From an uncultured Collinsella sp. (GTDB lineage Bacteria; Actinomycetota; Coriobacteriia; Coriobacteriales; Coriobacteriaceae), in assembly GCA_902488525.1 (NCBI GenBank), contig CABTWP010000033.1, positions 1 through 23,565 of the forward strand: DNA of 23,565 nt. Reading direction: 5' to 3'. The notes under the pieces were generated by a model. The model was not told the origin of the DNA. It ran no database searches and worked only from the letters and a program-made list of their open reading frames with translations. Shown piece after piece: positions 12,424 through 21,693 of the stretch. Position numbers and translations under genes: made by a program. Each line of letters begins with the position of its first letter. Positions within the stretch are counted from its first letter, which is position 1.

Positions 12424-15087
12424 CTCTTGGACTTTGAGGGCCTCGGCCAGGCTCACGCGCTTGATGGAGCGCGTGTGCAGCAGCGCCACGACCAGGTAGG
12501 TCACAAAGCCAATGCCCACGCACGCCGCCATGGACCAAGCGGGCACGTAGATCTCGATATTGCCGTTGTAGGCGAGCAGCATCGAGCGGAAGATGGCCGT
12601 GAGCGAGCCAATAATGACCGGCAGGCTCAGCACGAGCGACGCCGCCACGCACAGCGTGATCGAGCGGATGTACAGATGCGAGATCTCGCTATCGCGATAG
12701 CCAAAGACTTTCATGTAGCTGATCGAACGGGCGCTGTGGTCGATCACCGCCTTGGTCAGCAGGTACATAAACAGCAGGAAGATAAACACCGCGAGCCCGA
12801 CCATCATGCCGATCATTTTGCTCATCATGCCGATGAACTGGTCGCCCACGGCACGCATGTCGTCGGGCGTGGTGTCGCCGGCAAAGTAGCGCGCGTCGAG
12901 GTCGAGCTTCTCGTCGCTCACATAGCCGTTGAAGTAGGCCGCATCGTTGCCAAAGAGCTCGTTAAAGTCATCGATACTCATATAGATATTCATGTCCGAC
13001 TTGGAGCCCCAGGCACAGTCCTTGCCCGCATACTCAAGGGAATAATTCTCGCCCTCATACTTGTCGCCGAGCGTGACGTTCTGGCCCTCGCTCCAGCCAA
13101 ACTTGTCGAGCAAGCCACCGCCAAAGACGACGCGTCCGTCGCCGACGTCCAGCCCTTTCCAGTAGCGCGAATCGGGCGAGATGCCGTAGACAGAAATCGT
13201 CTCCTCGCCATTACCATCGCCGCGGTCGTATTGCAGTTGGTAAACGGCATATTTCTCGGCCTGCGCGATTGCGCCCGCGCCGTTGTCAATCGTGTTGACC
13301 GGGTGAATGTCGTCGTTGTCGGTGTCGATCTTAGAGGCCTTGTCAATCAGGTCGATAGTCTCGTCGCGGTTGCAGCCGAGGATATCGGCAAGGTCATCGA
13401 GGCGCGCATAAAGCGCATCCTTCTTGTCCTGGACCTTGGTAAGCGCATCCTGCGCCGCAGTCAGGCTCTCGGCAGACGGAGATGCGGTCGCGGCATCGGC
13501 TGCCGTCTGCGCCGCATCGGCCGCGCCGTCAAGCTCGTCATCGGCATCTTGGGCGGCGGAAAGCAGCGCGCCGTCAACCGACTGCAAGCGCTCGAGTGCT
13601 GACCACTGCTCGCGCTCCTCGGCAGTGCCCTCGAGCTCCAGCGGCGCCTTGAGCGTGTACTGGTGCTCGGCGACCAGGCTTGTCTCGAGGTTGTCCGCGT
13701 AGTGCGTCATCGTGGGCAGAATCGCCAGGCCAAAGAGCAGCAGCAGCGAGGCAAACGCAATGCCCACAAAGAGCGTGGCAAAGTTGCCCAGGTTGCACAG
13801 AAAGATACGCAGGCGGAAGCGGGAAACAAAACCCATGCGCTCCGGCAGTTGCATACCGCGCTTGGTGCCCGATTTGCCGCTCGCCTCGTGACGAAGGAAC
13901 TGCAACGGCGTCTTGCCCATTTTGCGAAGCAGGCCCACCAGCGTGATGAGGATGAGCGCGGCGGCGGGAACCACGGCGCACTTCACAAAGATCTCCCAGC
14001 TCCAGTACACCTGGAAGGGCGGCAGGCTGTACGAAACGTAATAGAGGCTGCGCATGGGCTCGGTAAAGAACACAACGCCGAGCGCAGTGCCCAAAAGCGC
14101 CGCGACCACGCCCACGATGGCGGGAAGTGCCAGGTAGTGCAGCACGATCTCGCGACGGCGATAACCGCTGGCGAGCAGCGTGCCGATGATGGCGCTCTCC
14201 TCCTCGATGGTGGCGTCGGTAAGGACCACAAAGACGAACGCCATGATCACGATGATGATGTCGAGCAACGTCGTCCACATCATGGAGTCGCCGTCCACGT
14301 CGTCGCGCGCATAGCCAATGCCCTGATTGGAATCGGCATCGATCAGATCGTCCACGCGCGCATCGGCATCGGTCAGCGCCTCGACCATATCTTGCTCGGC
14401 GTCGATGCGGTCCGCGGTGGGGAGGTCGCGATCGGTAAAGGTGAAGGAGTAGGTGTAGGCGGGTGCGCCGTCGGCATCTTCGAGCGCGGCAAAGCCGCCA
14501 TCGGTGACCTCGGCCACGCCGTACGTGATGGTGTTCACCGTAAAGTCCGAATTGTTGAGGAACAGCGCCTGGCTATCGGGCTGGGTCATGATGCCGCAGA
14601 TGATGTAGGTGCGGCCCTCAAGCTCAACCTTATCGCCCACGGCGAGGTCGTTGTTGGTGGCAAAGACACGGTCGATTGCCACCTCGTCGTCCGCCTTGGG
14701 TTCCCTGCCCTCACAGTAGGACGCGATATCGACCTTGGTGCGGTGCGCATAGGTGCGCAGCGTGCGCTTGGTGCCGTCGTCGCCGGCGGTCTTTTTGATG
14801 ATGGCGTCGATGGAGAAATTCTTGTAGAGCGTAACGCCGCCGACGTCGCCGGCTGCATCCTCGGCCGCCTTGAGCTGGTCTTTGGTGGCCTCGAAGGAGG
14901 TGGTCACGCGGCCGTCCTCAATCGTGTACGCATCGCGCATGTCGTCGATAAGGCAGCCGATGGAATGCGCTGCGAGCAAAAAACCCGAGGTGAGAGCGAT
15001 GCTTCCGCACATAAGCAAAAAGATGCCCAGGTACTTGCCGATATTGCGGCGCAGCTCGCGCGGGAGACGTTTTGCGAGAGGTGTCAT
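12421..15087 (-). CDS. FtsX-like ABC transporter permease (MacB type)
   Basis: An 888-residue permease. It has a first membrane helix (about 17-42) and a large extracytoplasmic MacB-type periplasmic core-like domain (about 45-265). A first FtsX block of three helices follows (about 268-390), with the cytoplasmic coupling segment TIEEESAIIGTLLASGYRRREI. Next come a further helix (about 435-460), a second outer domain with an Ala/Asp-rich helical region (about 490-590), and a C-terminal FtsX block (about 755-880, with ISYMKVFGYRDSEI). Such permeases move substrates or force across the envelope (peptide or antibiotic export, lipoprotein release) rather than importing solutes. ATG at 15087 is chosen, 8 bp after the ATPase stop; the longer TTG reading overlaps that gene. 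Its stop codon lies within the 29-nt hairpin repeat. Confidence 0.9.
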   Translation of the reverse strand: MTPLAKRLPRELRRNIGKYLGIFLLMCGSIALTSGFLLAAHSIGCLIDDMRDAYTIEDGRVTTSFEATKDQLKAAEDAAGDVGGVTLYKNFSIDAIIKKTAGDDGTKRTLRTYAHRTKVDIASYCEGREPKADDEVAIDRVFATNNDLAVGDKVELEGRTYIICGIMTQPDSQALFLNNSDFTVNTITYGVAEVTDGGFAALEDADGAPAYTYSFTFTDRDLPTADRIDAEQDMVEALTDADARVDDLIDADSNQGIGYARDDVDGDSMMWTTLLDIIIVIMAFVFVVLTDATIEEESAIIGTLLASGYRRREIVLHYLALPAIVGVVAALLGTALGVVFFTEPMRSLYYVSYSLPPFQVYWSWEIFVKCAVVPAAALILITLVGLLRKMGKTPLQFLRHEASGKSGTKRGMQLPERMGFVSRFRLRIFLCNLGNFATLFVGIAFASLLLLFGLAILPTMTHYADNLETSLVAEHQYTLKAPLELEGTAEEREQWSALERLQSVDGALLSAAQDADDELDGAADAAQTAADAATASPSAESLTAAQDALTKVQDKKDALYARLDDLADILGCNRDETIDLIDKASKIDTDNDDIHPVNTIDNGAGAIAQAEKYAVYQLQYDRGDGNGEETISVYGISPDSRYWKGLDVGDGRVVFGGGLLDKFGWSEGQNVTLGDKYEGENYSLEYAGKDCAWGSKSDMNIYMSIDDFNELFGNDAAYFNGYVSDEKLDLDARYFAGDTTPDDMRAVGDQFIGMMSKMIGMMVGLAVFIFLLFMYLLTKAVIDHSARSISYMKVFGYRDSEISHLYIRSITLCVAASLVLSLPVIIGSLTAIFRSMLLAYNGNIEIYVPAWSMAACVGIGFVTYLVVALLHTRSIKRVSLAEALKVQE

Positions 15088-15095
15088 GGCGCCGC

Positions 15096-15821
<726 letters not shown>

Positions 15822-15828
15822 TGTTAGC

Positions 15829-15857
15829 CTCGTACTACTTTATGAACGTAATAGTAA
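15829..15857 (-). promoter_or_regulatory. AT-rich promoter/operator region of the MacB-type exporter
   Basis: The only AT-rich stretch between 15822 and 15902 holds inverted TACTA...TAGTA half-sites and a TACTAT that could be a -10 box on the minus strand. It is a weak prediction. Confidence 0.3.
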
Positions 15858-15902
15858 ACCTTGGCGAACTATTTTGGGGCGAGGCCTAGGATTTATTTCA
15901 GA

Positions 15903-17108
15903 CTAGGCGCGGGATTTGGCGCGTGAGAGGGCCAGGCCTACGGCGGCAATGGCCGCGGCAAAGAGCACTGTGACGCCCAGATCGCAAGCGATGTCGCCCA
16001 GCACGGTGGACGTCAGGTCCGCGGCGAGCGCCTTGCCAATCGCGTCGTTCACCCAATACGTCGGCACAAAATGCGCCGCGGTCTGCACGGCTGGGCCCAT
16101 CAGCGACAGCGGCATCCAGGCGCCGCCCAAAAACGTCATGAGCATGCCGAGCAGGTTGCCCACACCGTTGAGCAGCTCCTCACGCGCACCCAGGCTCGAA
16201 AGGGCAAAGCCAACGGCCAGAGGCGTGCACGCCAGGGCAAACGTCGCCGCCAGCGCCAGGCACACACGACCCACGCCGACCTCGGCAACCGCGCCGGCAA
16301 AGCCCACGACGCCCATCATGCTCGACACAAACCAGATGCAGACGGTGATCACAGTGGCGGCCGCAAACACGGCGAGCGAACGCCGGCGCTCGGAGATTGG
16401 GCCGGCATCCATACGACGCACGCGCTCGGGCTCGTTCATGCCCGAGAACACCAGCCCCACCGATACGATGACCGACGAGATAATCGCGTACGCGCCAAAG
16501 TTGAAATACGACTTGAGCATGGCGGCGGCAGTCGAACCAACCTTGACCTGCTCAATCTGGACCTCGGCGCGCTTGGCGGCGGCATGCTCGGCGGCCTTGG
16601 CGACGCTACCATTAGAGGCGGCGGGCTCTAGGGCCGCTGCAGCGCCCGCGAGCGAAATCCAGCGCGAGGCCTCAGCAGACGAAAGCGCCGCCGCCATGGT
16701 GCCGGCACCGTAGGTCACATCGAGCTTGGGCAGGGCCTCCCCCGCGCGGGCGGCCGCGACCAGGTCGTTCTCAAACCCCTCCGGGATAAAGAACACGCAG
16801 TCGGCGCTACCCTTGGCGCTGTTGCTCTTGGAGAGCGCGTCCGCAAGATCGTAGGTATCGTCGCCGACGCCCGTGACCAACTCAAAGCGCGACCCCAGGT
16901 GCTTGGTGAGCGCATGCGAAAGGTCGCTGTCGTCACGGTCGACCACGATCACGTTGGCATCGTAGGGCTCGTACTCGGTGAGCTGCGACGAGTTCCAGCT
17001 CACCGATGCCGCGATGAATACGCCCATGAGCGAGATGAACACCGTATAGATGAGCAGGTAGAACGGGTGCGCCAGCGCCATGCGAAGCGCAGTCTTAAAG
17101 GTGCTCAT
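15903..17108 (-). CDS. ABC-2 type transporter permease (second subunit)
   Basis: A 401-residue membrane protein with ABC-2 exporter topology. One N-terminal helix (about 10-35) is followed by an extracytoplasmic domain (about 40-205) with an Ala-rich helical part, then five or six helices from about 208 to 395. It pairs with the permease encoded just upstream and the ATPase at 18292-19230 as a heterodimeric exporter. ATG at 17108 is well supported by AAGGAG six bases upstream, inside the end of the preceding gene; the reading frames overlap by 14 bp, implying coupled translation. Substrate classes known for such systems are drugs, bacteriocins and lipids; nothing here distinguishes them. Confidence 0.85.
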   Translation of the reverse strand: MSTFKTALRMALAHPFYLLIYTVFISLMGVFIAASVSWNSSQLTEYEPYDANVIVVDRDDSDLSHALTKHLGSRFELVTGVGDDTYDLADALSKSNSAKGSADCVFFIPEGFENDLVAAARAGEALPKLDVTYGAGTMAAALSSAEASRWISLAGAAAALEPAASNGSVAKAAEHAAAKRAEVQIEQVKVGSTAAAMLKSYFNFGAYAIISSVIVSVGLVFSGMNEPERVRRMDAGPISERRRSLAVFAAATVITVCIWFVSSMMGVVGFAGAVAEVGVGRVCLALAATFALACTPLAVGFALSSLGAREELLNGVGNLLGMLMTFLGGAWMPLSLMGPAVQTAAHFVPTYWVNDAIGKALAADLTSTVLGDIACDLGVTVLFAAAIAAVGLALSRAKSRA

Positions 17109-18282
17109 AGCGGCTCCTTCCAAAGGTCAGCGTGGCGGCGGCAACGAACAGCAGCGCCATAAGGACCAGCGCGCCGGCGCGAACGACAAAGGGGCCCAGG
17201 TCCTCAAAGAAATACAGGCGGATGAACATGTCGCAGATGAGCTTGACGGGGTTGAGCCAGCACTCGGCCGGGCAGGCGCGGGCGACGTCGTCGGCAAGCG
17301 CCATCGCCGGCTCGCCGTAGAGGCCGGCGAACAGGGCGCACGTGGTAGCAAAGCCCGTGAGGATGCCGGACTTGGACGCCTTGCCGCCCTTAACGGGAAG
17401 CGTGCCCACAAAAAGGCCCAAGCCCATGGCGGCAAGCGCGGAAGCGGCGCCACCCACCAGACACAGCCCCTCGCGCCCGCCAAAGTCGACGCCCACGACC
17501 AGGCGCACGTAGCCGATCGCGATCGTCATCGAGGCAAAGGAGACCAGCCACGAGCCGACAAAGATGCCGGTCAGCGATGCCGTCTTGGAAAGACCGCCCA
17601 CACAGCGACGTGCGCCAAGGCCCGACAGATTGGGCTGCAGGTCGACGACGCTCAAGGCGGCAAACTCCGCAGACATCATCGCGACCAGGCCAAAAAGCGC
17701 GTAATAGTAGATGACCGTGCCATCGGGCGTGGTGCGTGTCAGGCTTACGCGGCGGGTACCGCCCTCGAGCGATAGAGCGCGCGCAACCGCCTCCGGGTCG
17801 GCGAGCGCCGCCGGGTTGTCCTGGGCAATCTGGGACATGAGCTCGGCATTTTGTGTATACGAGCTTGCCACCGTCTCCAGAATACTGCGGTCGGTGAGCA
17901 CCGACGTCGCACGCGAGCTGCCATAGCTCGAAAGCAACGTGAGTTTGGGCGTGCCCGCATCGTCGACCGTATAGATGCCCGCGACCTCGCCGGCCTTAAG
18001 CGCACGGTTCGCATCGGCTGCGTCGTCGCACTCGTGGATCTCGAGCAGCTGGTCGTCGCCTTCCTTGGCAAGCGACGTCGCCACGTCCTTAAAGGTCGAG
18101 GCGTCCCAGGCCTCATCCGCTACGACGGCCACCGGCACCGGGTCGACCGTGCCGTCGGAGCTGAGGTTCGCAAACATAAACATGAACATCGTGGAAAGCG
18201 CGACGGGAAAGATCGCGCCCCAGACCCACGTGCTCGGCCGGCGCAGCAGCGTCTTGACCGTAATGATAATGGTGTTGAACAT
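17095..18282 (-). CDS. ABC-2 type transporter permease (first subunit)
   Basis: A 395-residue membrane protein with an N-terminal helix (about 18-40) and an extracytoplasmic domain (about 42-185). Five or more helices follow between about 190 and 390, with positively charged RRPSTW near the N-terminus. This is the ABC2_membrane_3-like layout. It is similar in length and topology to the next permease, suggesting an old duplication that forms a heterodimer. ATG at 18282 has AGGGGG five bases upstream, 9 bp after the ATPase stop. The ending overlaps the next gene by 14 bp. Substrate unknown. Confidence 0.85.
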   Translation of the reverse strand: MFNTIIITVKTLLRRPSTWVWGAIFPVALSTMFMFMFANLSSDGTVDPVPVAVVADEAWDASTFKDVATSLAKEGDDQLLEIHECDDAADANRALKAGEVAGIYTVDDAGTPKLTLLSSYGSSRATSVLTDRSILETVASSYTQNAELMSQIAQDNPAALADPEAVARALSLEGGTRRVSLTRTTPDGTVIYYYALFGLVAMMSAEFAALSVVDLQPNLSGLGARRCVGGLSKTASLTGIFVGSWLVSFASMTIAIGYVRLVVGVDFGGREGLCLVGGAASALAAMGLGLFVGTLPVKGGKASKSGILTGFATTCALFAGLYGEPAMALADDVARACPAECWLNPVKLICDMFIRLYFFEDLGPFVVRAGALVLMALLFVAAATLTFGRSRYEHL

Positions 18283-18291
18283 GGCTGCCCC

Positions 18292-19230
18292 CTAGTCGCG
18301 CAGCTCGCGGCCGGTGATCTCGAGGAACACGTCGTTGAGGGTCGGCGGCTCGCTCCACACGCGGCCGAGCGCAACGTCGGCAGCGCGCAGCGTGTCGAGG
18401 ATGTCGACCAGATTGTGCGGACTCGTCTCGCAGGTGCAGACGAGCTCGCCGCCGGACAGCTCGACGCTGAGCACGTGCTCGAGGGCGCGCAGCCGCTCGA
18501 CCGTGGCTGGCTCGACGGCGCCCACCTCGACGGTCACGCGCTCGCCCATCTGAATCATGCGTTTGAGCTCGTCGTTGGTGCCCTGCGCCAGCACGCGGCC
18601 GCCGTCCATGATCATGATGCGGCTGCAGATCTGCTCGACTTCCTCCATGTAATGGCTGGTATACACCACCGTGGCGCCCTCGTCGCGCAGGCGGCAGATG
18701 CCCTCCAGGATGGCGTTGCGGCTCTGCGGGTCGACCGCCACCGTGGGCTCGTCAAAAAAGATGAGCTCGGGCTTGTGCGCGATGCCGCAGGCGATGTTGA
18801 GGCGTCGCGCCAGGCCGCCCGAGAGCTTGCCGGGGCGGAACTTGGCAAAGTCGCCCAGGTCGACAAAGTCGATGGCCTCGTCGACCAGCGCGCGGCGGCG
18901 CTTGCGGTCGTTGACGTAGAGGCTGCAGAAATAGTCGATGTTCTCGCGCACCGTAAGCTCGTCGAACACCGCCACCTGCTGCGGCACCACGCCGATGCGG
19001 CGCTTGAGGTCGTAGCGGGCGGGCGTCATGGGCTCGCCGAACAGTTCGATGGTGCCCTTGTCGTAGGCGAGCAGCTGCAGGATGCAGTTGATGGACGTGG
19101 TCTTGCCCGAGCCGTTGGGGCCCAGCAGGCCAAAGATCTCGCCGGGGGCGATGCTCAGGTTAAAGTGGTCGAGCGCAATAAGATCGTCGTAGCGCTTGAC
19201 GAGGTTTTCGACGTGGACGATGTCTGTCAT
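18292..19230 (-). CDS. ABC-2 type transporter ATPase
   Basis: A 312-residue ATPase of the drug/bacteriocin-exporter (CcmA/DrrA-like) branch. It has Walker A GPNGSGKTT (37-45), Q-loop PQQ (83-85), signature LSGGLARR (136-143), Walker B LIFFDEPTVAVD (156-167) and H-loop TSHYMEE (191-197). A C-terminal regulatory extension (about 225-312) ends in a TLNDVFLEITG motif usual for this branch. ATG at 19230 is chosen, with AAGGG eight bases upstream; the longer reading extends into the divergent promoter region. It is first in a three-gene operon with two permeases, and lies back-to-back with a histidine kinase/response regulator pair that is likely to control it. Confidence 0.92.
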   Translation of the reverse strand: MTDIVHVENLVKRYDDLIALDHFNLSIAPGEIFGLLGPNGSGKTTSINCILQLLAYDKGTIELFGEPMTPARYDLKRRIGVVPQQVAVFDELTVRENIDYFCSLYVNDRKRRRALVDEAIDFVDLGDFAKFRPGKLSGGLARRLNIACGIAHKPELIFFDEPTVAVDPQSRNAILEGICRLRDEGATVVYTSHYMEEVEQICSRIMIMDGGRVLAQGTNDELKRMIQMGERVTVEVGAVEPATVERLRALEHVLSVELSGGELVCTCETSPHNLVDILDTLRAADVALGRVWSEPPTLNDVFLEITGRELRD

Positions 19231-19306
19231 GAGGCGGCCCTTCTGTTGATTGCGGCCCGGTACGATTGCATCATCGCAGGAGCCGCCGACGCGCACCAGT
19301 GAGCTT

Positions 19307-19383
19307 TGTCACGAGTGCGGAGCTTGGCCGTGCGGCCTGCCGACGTCCCCGCTTTGCCGCGTGGGAGGAATGTCACGGTTGCG
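19307..19383. promoter_or_regulatory. Divergent regulatory region with repeated TGTCACG sites
   Basis: The 197-bp gap between the ABC-2 ATPase and kinase genes contains TGTCACGAGTGCG (19307-19319) and TGTCACGGTTGCG (19371-19383), matching at 11 of 13 positions, 64 bp apart. The first overlaps a GTGA-N6-TCAC palindrome (19299-19312). They are candidate sites for the adjacent response regulator; this is inference. Confidence 0.35.
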
Positions 19384-19415
19384 CAGGCGGTCCCTCCACC
19401 ACGCGCGGCTTCGCG

Positions 19416-19421
19416 TACAAT
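19416..19421 (+). promoter_or_regulatory. -10 box implying a leaderless kinase mRNA
   Basis: TACAAT ends 6 bp before the kinase ATG (19428), so transcription would begin at or next to the start codon. No ribosome-binding site is present before this ATG. Confidence 0.5.
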
Positions 19422-19427
19422 ACCCGT

Positions 19428-20573
19428 ATGAACAGGCTTTTCGACAAATCGATCGTGCTGGCGTGCTGTATTGCGGCCGCCATGGGTCTTGCTGTGGACG
19501 CTCGCCTGGTCGCGGCGTTTTGCCTTGGCGTTATTGCCACCTCGCTGGCCGAGGTCGTACAGGGAAACCGCGCCCGCCGTGTGAGCGAGGCCGCGAGCTA
19601 CGCCTGCATCATCGCGGCTGTCTTCGTGCCGCCGTTTGTGCCGTTTGCGCCTCTCGCTCTCTATGACATCGCGCGACGCGTTCGCCGTGAACGAATCTGG
19701 CCCGCGCTGGCGATTGGCGCCGTGTTTGTCTGCGCGCTTGTCGCGGACCTTCGTGGTGGCGTGCTCACCACCCGAACGCTGCTGTTAACCGCCATCCTTT
19801 CGGTTGCCGCCACCTTGCTATCGCTACGCACCGCCCAGTTGGAGCGCGAGCAGCGGCGCATGCGCCGCACCCGCGACGAGCTGCAGGAACGAGCCCTCGC
19901 GCTCGAGGCGCGCAACCGCGATCTTGCCGATCGCCAGGACTACGAAGTCGAGCTCGCGACGCTCGCCGAACGCGCCCGCATCGCGCGCGAGATCCACGAT
20001 AACGTCGGGCACCAGCTCACGCGCGCCTCACTGCAGGCCGAAGCCCTACGCGTGGTCCACGCCGACGAGCCTGGCGTCGCCGCCGATTTCGCCGACGTTA
20101 AACGCACGGTTGACGAGGCGCTCCAGCTTGTGCGCACCAGCGTCCACGCGCTCAACGACAACGCCGTCGACCTTTCCGTGCAGCTCGAACGCATTGTCGA
20201 AGGCACACGCTCGGACGGCGGCCCGCAGATTGAGCTTGAAGTTATGGCCGAACATGCGCCCGCAAACGTCGCCAGCTGCTTTGCAGCGGTCCTGCGCGAG
20301 GCGCTCTCCAATACCATGCGCCACGCTTGCGCCCAGACCGTCACTGTACGATGCATGGAGCATCCGTCGTTTTACCAGCTCATCGTTACCGACGATGGCG
20401 CAGGCGGGGTCCAAGCAAGCAGCCGCGGCGCCGCGGAGGGCATGGGGCTTGCCTCCATGCGCGAGCGCATCGAGGCGCTTGGCGGCACCTTCTCCGCCGG
20501 CCCGCGTGCCGGCGCCGGCGGCTGGCGCGTGTTTGCCACCGTTCCCAAACAGCAAGGAGATGAGGGCCGATGA
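19428..20573 (+). CDS. Sensor histidine kinase, NarL-partner (HisKA_3) type
   Basis: A 381-residue membrane kinase. Four to five hydrophobic segments fall within residues 8-133 with little outside loop, as in cell-envelope-sensing intramembrane kinases. A coiled coil (about 134-180) leads to the HisKA_3 box with phospho-acceptor His190 (AREIHDNVGHQLT). The HATPase domain has its N-box at about 291-298 (EALSNTMRH), a DDGAG loop (322-326) and GMGLASMRERIEALGG (338-353). It should autophosphorylate and pass phosphate to the response regulator whose ATG overlaps its stop by 4 bp. ATG at 19428 gives the natural membrane start; an upstream in-frame extension is basic, low-quality sequence inside the promoter region. 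Divergence from the ABC-2 operon suggests it senses a compound exported by that transporter. Confidence 0.9.
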   Translation: MNRLFDKSIVLACCIAAAMGLAVDARLVAAFCLGVIATSLAEVVQGNRARRVSEAASYACIIAAVFVPPFVPFAPLALYDIARRVRRERIWPALAIGAVFVCALVADLRGGVLTTRTLLLTAILSVAATLLSLRTAQLEREQRRMRRTRDELQERALALEARNRDLADRQDYEVELATLAERARIAREIHDNVGHQLTRASLQAEALRVVHADEPGVAADFADVKRTVDEALQLVRTSVHALNDNAVDLSVQLERIVEGTRSDGGPQIELEVMAEHAPANVASCFAAVLREALSNTMRHACAQTVTVRCMEHPSFYQLIVTDDGAGGVQASSRGAAEGMGLASMRERIEALGGTFSAGPRAGAGGWRVFATVPKQQGDEGR

Positions 20574-21199
20574 GGCTCATCGTTGTCGACGACGACCGCT
20601 TGGTGGTCGATTCGCTCAAGATTATCCTGGGCACCCAGCCGCAGATCGAGGTGGTGGGCACCGGCGCCAATGGCGACGACGCGGTCGCGCTCTACGCTGA
20701 GCACACGCCCGACATCGCGCTGCTCGACATTCAGATGCCGGGACGCGACGGCCTATCGGCGGCGCGCGAGATCCTCGAGCGCGACCCTGCGGCGCGCGTG
20801 GTGTTTCTGACGACATTCTCGGATGACGAATACATTGTGTCGGCGCTCAAACTGGGCGCGCGCGGCTACTTGATTAAAACCGACGTCGCTGCCATCCCTC
20901 CCGCGTTGACGCAGGTCATGGACGGCAAACGCGTGCTCGAGGGCAAGGCAATCGAGGACATCGATTTTGACGGAACGGACGTCGAGGCGGGCACGCCCCG
21001 CCGGCCCGCGGCCTTCGCCAGTCTGACCGACCGCGAGTTCGAAGTCGCCGAGCTCATCGCCCGCGGCCTCGACAACAAGGAGATCGCCGCCACGGCATAC
21101 ATGGGCGAAGGCACCGTGCGCAACCACATCAGCTCGATCCTTGCCAAAATGAGCCTACGCAACCGCACGCAGATCGCCATCGCCTACCTGCGAGGGTAA
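20570..21199 (+). CDS. NarL/FixJ-family response regulator
   Basis: A 209-residue regulator. The receiver domain (about 1-118) has the acidic pocket DDD (7-9), phospho-acceptor Asp53 (LLDIQMPG), switch Thr81/82 and Lys103. A LuxR-type helix-turn-helix follows (about 148-206; LTDREFEVAELIARGLDNKEIA and GTVRNHISSILAKM). The start ATG overlaps the kinase TGA (ATGA), which indicates coupled expression at fixed ratio. The probable target is the divergent ABC-2 operon and possibly its own promoter. It is the last gene of its operon; a hairpin at 21220-21273 follows 20 bp after the stop. Confidence 0.93.
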   Translation: MRLIVVDDDRLVVDSLKIILGTQPQIEVVGTGANGDDAVALYAEHTPDIALLDIQMPGRDGLSAAREILERDPAARVVFLTTFSDDEYIVSALKLGARGYLIKTDVAAIPPALTQVMDGKRVLEGKAIEDIDFDGTDVEAGTPRRPAAFASLTDREFEVAELIARGLDNKEIAATAYMGEGTVRNHISSILAKMSLRNRTQIAIAYLRG

Positions 21200-21219
21200 T
21201 TACCCAACGGCCGACCGCC

Positions 21220-21273
21220 CCGGCATAGCAAAATGGCTGCTACCGATTTAATGCCATTTCAAAACTATGCCGG
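21220..21273 (+). terminator. Nested hairpin after the response-regulator gene
   Basis: CCGGCATAG (21220-21228) pairs with CTATGCCGG (21265-21273), and inside it AAATGGC (21231-21237) pairs with GCCATTT (21253-21259). There is no U-tract, so a classic terminator is unlikely. The right arm is also the left arm of the next fold-back element, so the two structures exclude each other. Confidence 0.45.
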
Positions 21274-21412
21274 TTTACGGGGCTAAACTCAGGACCCTCA
21301 TCCATACCCGTGTTTTCTGCAAAATGACGGCCCGTCTACCTGCGGTTTTATTTTCACGAATATCGGCATGGTTGGGGACTCGTGACTCAGCCCCGTAAAC
21401 CGGCATAGTTTT
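21261..21412 (+). repeat. Fold-back element A
   Basis: A perfect 24-bp inverted repeat (21261-21284 with 21389-21412) encloses a 104-nt interior. Partial inner pairing exists between 21296-21308 and 21365-21377, including a T-G wobble. The interior holds three blocks shared with element B: CCATACCCG (21302), TCTACCTGCGGTT (21335) and ATGGTTGGGG (21368). It is non-coding. Confidence 0.7.
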
Positions 21413-21501
21413 GTTCGGGCGGCCCCGCACGAGTGCCTCCGCCAGCCTCGCTGGACCAAAATGATCCGTTTTCTTCCGTTCCCAAGGGATCAACCGGAAC
21501 C

Positions 21502-21670
21502 GCTCGCCACGAAATCGGCCCATCTACTACGTTTAACTCGATACCCCCGACCATACCCGCTTTTCATGAAAAATCGCAGGCGTTCTACCTGCGGTTATGT
21601 TTTGGCGTTTTTTTAGTATGGTTGGGGGTAAGGGGTTAGACGTAGTAGATGGGCCGATTTCGTGGCGAGC
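21502..21670 (+). repeat. Fold-back element B
   Basis: A 31-bp perfect inverted repeat (21502-21532 with 21640-21670) extends inward to 55 positions (21502-21556 with 21616-21670), with only two mismatches and three G-U pairs. All wobbles pair in plus-strand RNA. The loop contains the TTTTCATGAAAA palindrome and a CGCAGG/CCTGCG hairpin. The shared blocks lie at 21551, 21584 and 21618, at the same spacing as in element A. The arm sequence is unrelated to A. Confidence 0.72.
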
Positions 21671-21693
21671 TCTCCTCCCCAACGCACAAAAGC

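Noticed and set aside
19370..19666. Possible upstream ORF starting at ATG 19370 after GGGAGG
   Set aside because: Arg/Cys-rich out-of-frame translation overlapping the kinase, with no homology; the fair ribosome-binding site is probably chance.
21261..21670. Retron or CRISPR interpretation of the fold-back elements
   Set aside because: There is no reverse transcriptase or cas gene nearby and no short regularly spaced direct repeats; only two elements with different arms.
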